A DNA stretch of 7,978 nt from positions 1-7,978 of the forward strand of contig JAGAEH010000001.1 of NCBI GenBank assembly GCA_017613225.1. Direction: 5' to 3'. The notes beneath the pieces are model-generated. The model was not told where the DNA came from and searched no databases. It was given only the letters and a program-made list of their open reading frames with translations. A program made the position numbers and the translations under genes. The DNA comes from Lachnospiraceae bacterium. Its GTDB lineage: Bacteria > Bacillota > Clostridia > Lachnospirales > Lachnospiraceae. The first letter of the stretch is position 1; each line of letters begins with the position of its first letter. Below are positions 6,981 to 7,978 of the stretch, piece by piece.

Positions 6981-6997
6981 TAAACAGAATCTGTTTA
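6981..6997. promoter_or_regulatory. 17-bp perfect palindrome, probable operator
   Basis: TAAACAGAATCTGTTTA has two perfect 8-base arms around one central base. It lies between the predicted -10 box (7005-7010) and the SD (6970-6978) of the transporter, at about +1 to +17. That is a standard site for repressor binding. The odd-centred form fits a dimeric regulator such as a GntR- or Fur-type protein; the regulator is not encoded in this window. Confidence 0.65.
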
Positions 6998-7004
6998 TTT
7001 GTAT

Positions 7005-7033
7005 ACTTTATCAAATATTTTCAATAATTGCAA
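7005..7033 (-). promoter_or_regulatory. Candidate promoter of the transporter gene
   Basis: On the minus strand: -35 TTGCAA (7028-7033, 4 of 6), a 17-base spacer and -10 TAAAGT (7005-7010, 4 of 6) preceded by TGA, an extended -10. It lies in an AT-rich 81-base gap and would start transcription at the edge of the palindrome at 6981-6997. No GC-rich terminator hairpin follows the DUF1177 stop, so the transporter may also receive read-through from upstream. Confidence 0.55.
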
Positions 7034-7044
7034 TCTTTTTCGCG

Positions 7045-7974
7045 TCACTTTCCCAAAGTCTGAAGAATGCTCATATCCCCGTACAGCTTCTGCATCAGCG
7101 CAAACTGCTCTTCATCATAAAACTGACACTTTCCTCTGCCGAAGGCCTTCGCGACCTCCACCGCAAAGATGGCTGCCTCTTCTACATCTGCTGTATGCGA
7201 TGCCCCGGTGGCACAGCCTGCAACGACTGTCTGCGTCGTGATCGCCACACCGACCACAGGCGCTTTCGTCGCGGTACAGGGCTGCATTATGCTGTTCAGA
7301 TGATAACTGCCGTTTCCATAGGGTGAGATATCCTGCATGGTGATCGCAAAGACCTGGGGCAGGCGCCCCGTGGCGTTCTGCATCAGGTCCAGAAGGTCAT
7401 CCGAGACCCGCATGATGTAGCCCTCTTTAACCGTGGGTGAAATGGCAAAACCGCGGCAGTTGATGATGCGGTTTCCCTTGGTGGTATCGATGGACAGGAT
7501 CGCATCCAGGTCGCCGCGCACCTCGTGCTGATTGACGGTAGCCGTGGTCACCGGGGAGTTCAGAAAGGGCACCGGGTCATGGGGGATCACCGGCGCATCC
7601 GGGCAGATGTGTGTACAGATCACCACATCCCCGGGCAGCCGTTCTCCCTTTGCAGCCATATCGGCCAGTTTAGCCGCTGCGGAAAGTGCCGTCCAGGCGC
7701 CGTCACCGTCGGAAACAAAACCGATCTGTTCAGGACGCGCTCCGATACCGCCAAGACGTCCCAGGATCCCCAGGGTAGGTGCACTTCCTCCAAAGAGCTT
7801 GCCCTCTGTTCCCGGAATGGTGATACGGACAAAGTCTGTCTTTCCCTTCTCCGTGGTGAGCGGCGTCACCTCCACCTGGATAGCGGGATTCAGGGCGGTA
7901 AAATAGTCACGGACTGCTGCGCCGTTCGCATCGGGACGGTCCAACAGTTCAAAGATCTCGATCAGTTGTTTCAT
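7045..7974 (-). CDS. DUF1177-family protein
   Basis: A 309-residue protein that I recognise as the DUF1177 family, which has no established function that I can name. Seen: PTLGILGRLGGIGARPE (66-82), IGFVSDGDGAWTAL (84-97), LPGDVVICTHICPDAP (113-128), IPHDPVPF (130-137), LSIDTTKGNRIINCRG (160-175) and GASHTADVEEAAIF (257-270). No signal peptide or membrane segment is apparent, so it is probably cytoplasmic. The layout of D89/D91, a following helix, GDVVICTH with D126, and the late SHTADVEE resembles the metal-site order of M20/M28/M42-type peptidases (inference). Only four bases remain upstream of the ATG at 7974, so the start rests on length and on the MKQLIEIFELLD N-terminus alone; the SD cannot be seen. 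It precedes the transporter by 81 bases in the same direction. Confidence 0.88.
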   Translation of the reverse strand: MKQLIEIFELLDRPDANGAAVRDYFTALNPAIQVEVTPLTTEKGKTDFVRITIPGTEGKLFGGSAPTLGILGRLGGIGARPEQIGFVSDGDGAWTALSAAAKLADMAAKGERLPGDVVICTHICPDAPVIPHDPVPFLNSPVTTATVNQHEVRGDLDAILSIDTTKGNRIINCRGFAISPTVKEGYIMRVSDDLLDLMQNATGRLPQVFAITMQDISPYGNGSYHLNSIMQPCTATKAPVVGVAITTQTVVAGCATGASHTADVEEAAIFAVEVAKAFGRGKCQFYDEEQFALMQKLYGDMSILQTLGK

Positions 7975-7978
7975 CAGC

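Noticed and set aside
5554..7326. A 590-codon open frame on the plus strand, antisense to the transporter
   Set aside because: It is a shadow of the GC-rich transporter gene: the translation is rich in His, Gln, Asp and Gly with no domain, it runs through a terminator, a promoter region and into the DUF1177 gene, and the opposite strand encodes a clear CitMHS protein.

Overview
The window looks like chromosomal DNA from a GC-rich member of the Bacillota, most likely class Clostridia (Lachnospiraceae or a relative). The clues are strong AGGAG-type Shine-Dalgarno (SD) sites, a ThiI without a rhodanese domain, a small HPr-like protein with an intact KSIMG motif, and a neighbourhood of RsmE, cysteine desulfurase, ThiI and MtaB. 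No tRNA, rRNA, CRISPR array, insertion sequence or phage gene was seen. All genes are on the minus strand except the short HPr-like gene.

Layout, left to right: (1) 1-1138, minus: the first 379 codons of MtaB, a tRNA methylthiotransferase whose 3' end lies outside the window. (2) 1201-1437, plus: an HPr-like protein with its own promoter and a hairpin terminator; it runs divergently from mtaB and convergently with thiI. (3) 1458-5398, minus: a compact four-gene operon in the order lipoprotein, rsmE, iscS-type cysteine desulfurase, thiI. It starts from a good extended -10 promoter at 5443-5471. The lipoprotein stop overlaps the rsmE start (TAATG), and the rsmE stop abuts the desulfurase start (TAAATG). 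(4) 5533-5572: a strong terminator that closes the next unit. (5) 5599-6963, minus: a CitMHS-family carboxylate transporter. A perfect 17-bp palindrome sits at its predicted transcription start. (6) 7045-7974, minus: a DUF1177-family protein that precedes the transporter.

How the genes fit together: the desulfurase probably supplies persulfide sulfur to ThiI for 4-thiouridine in tRNA. RsmE methylates 16S rRNA, and MtaB adds a methylthio group to ct6A/t6A37 in tRNA, so the left half is a translation and RNA-modification block with an uncharacterised lipoprotein at its head. The right half is a separate, probably regulated module that pairs a transporter with a DUF1177 protein. The DUF1177 sequence has features that suggest a metallopeptidase-like fold (inference).

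The left half is well-known housekeeping. The less described items are the palindromic operator plus DUF1177/CitMHS pair, the HPr-like protein without its catalytic histidine, and the lipoprotein coupled to rsmE.
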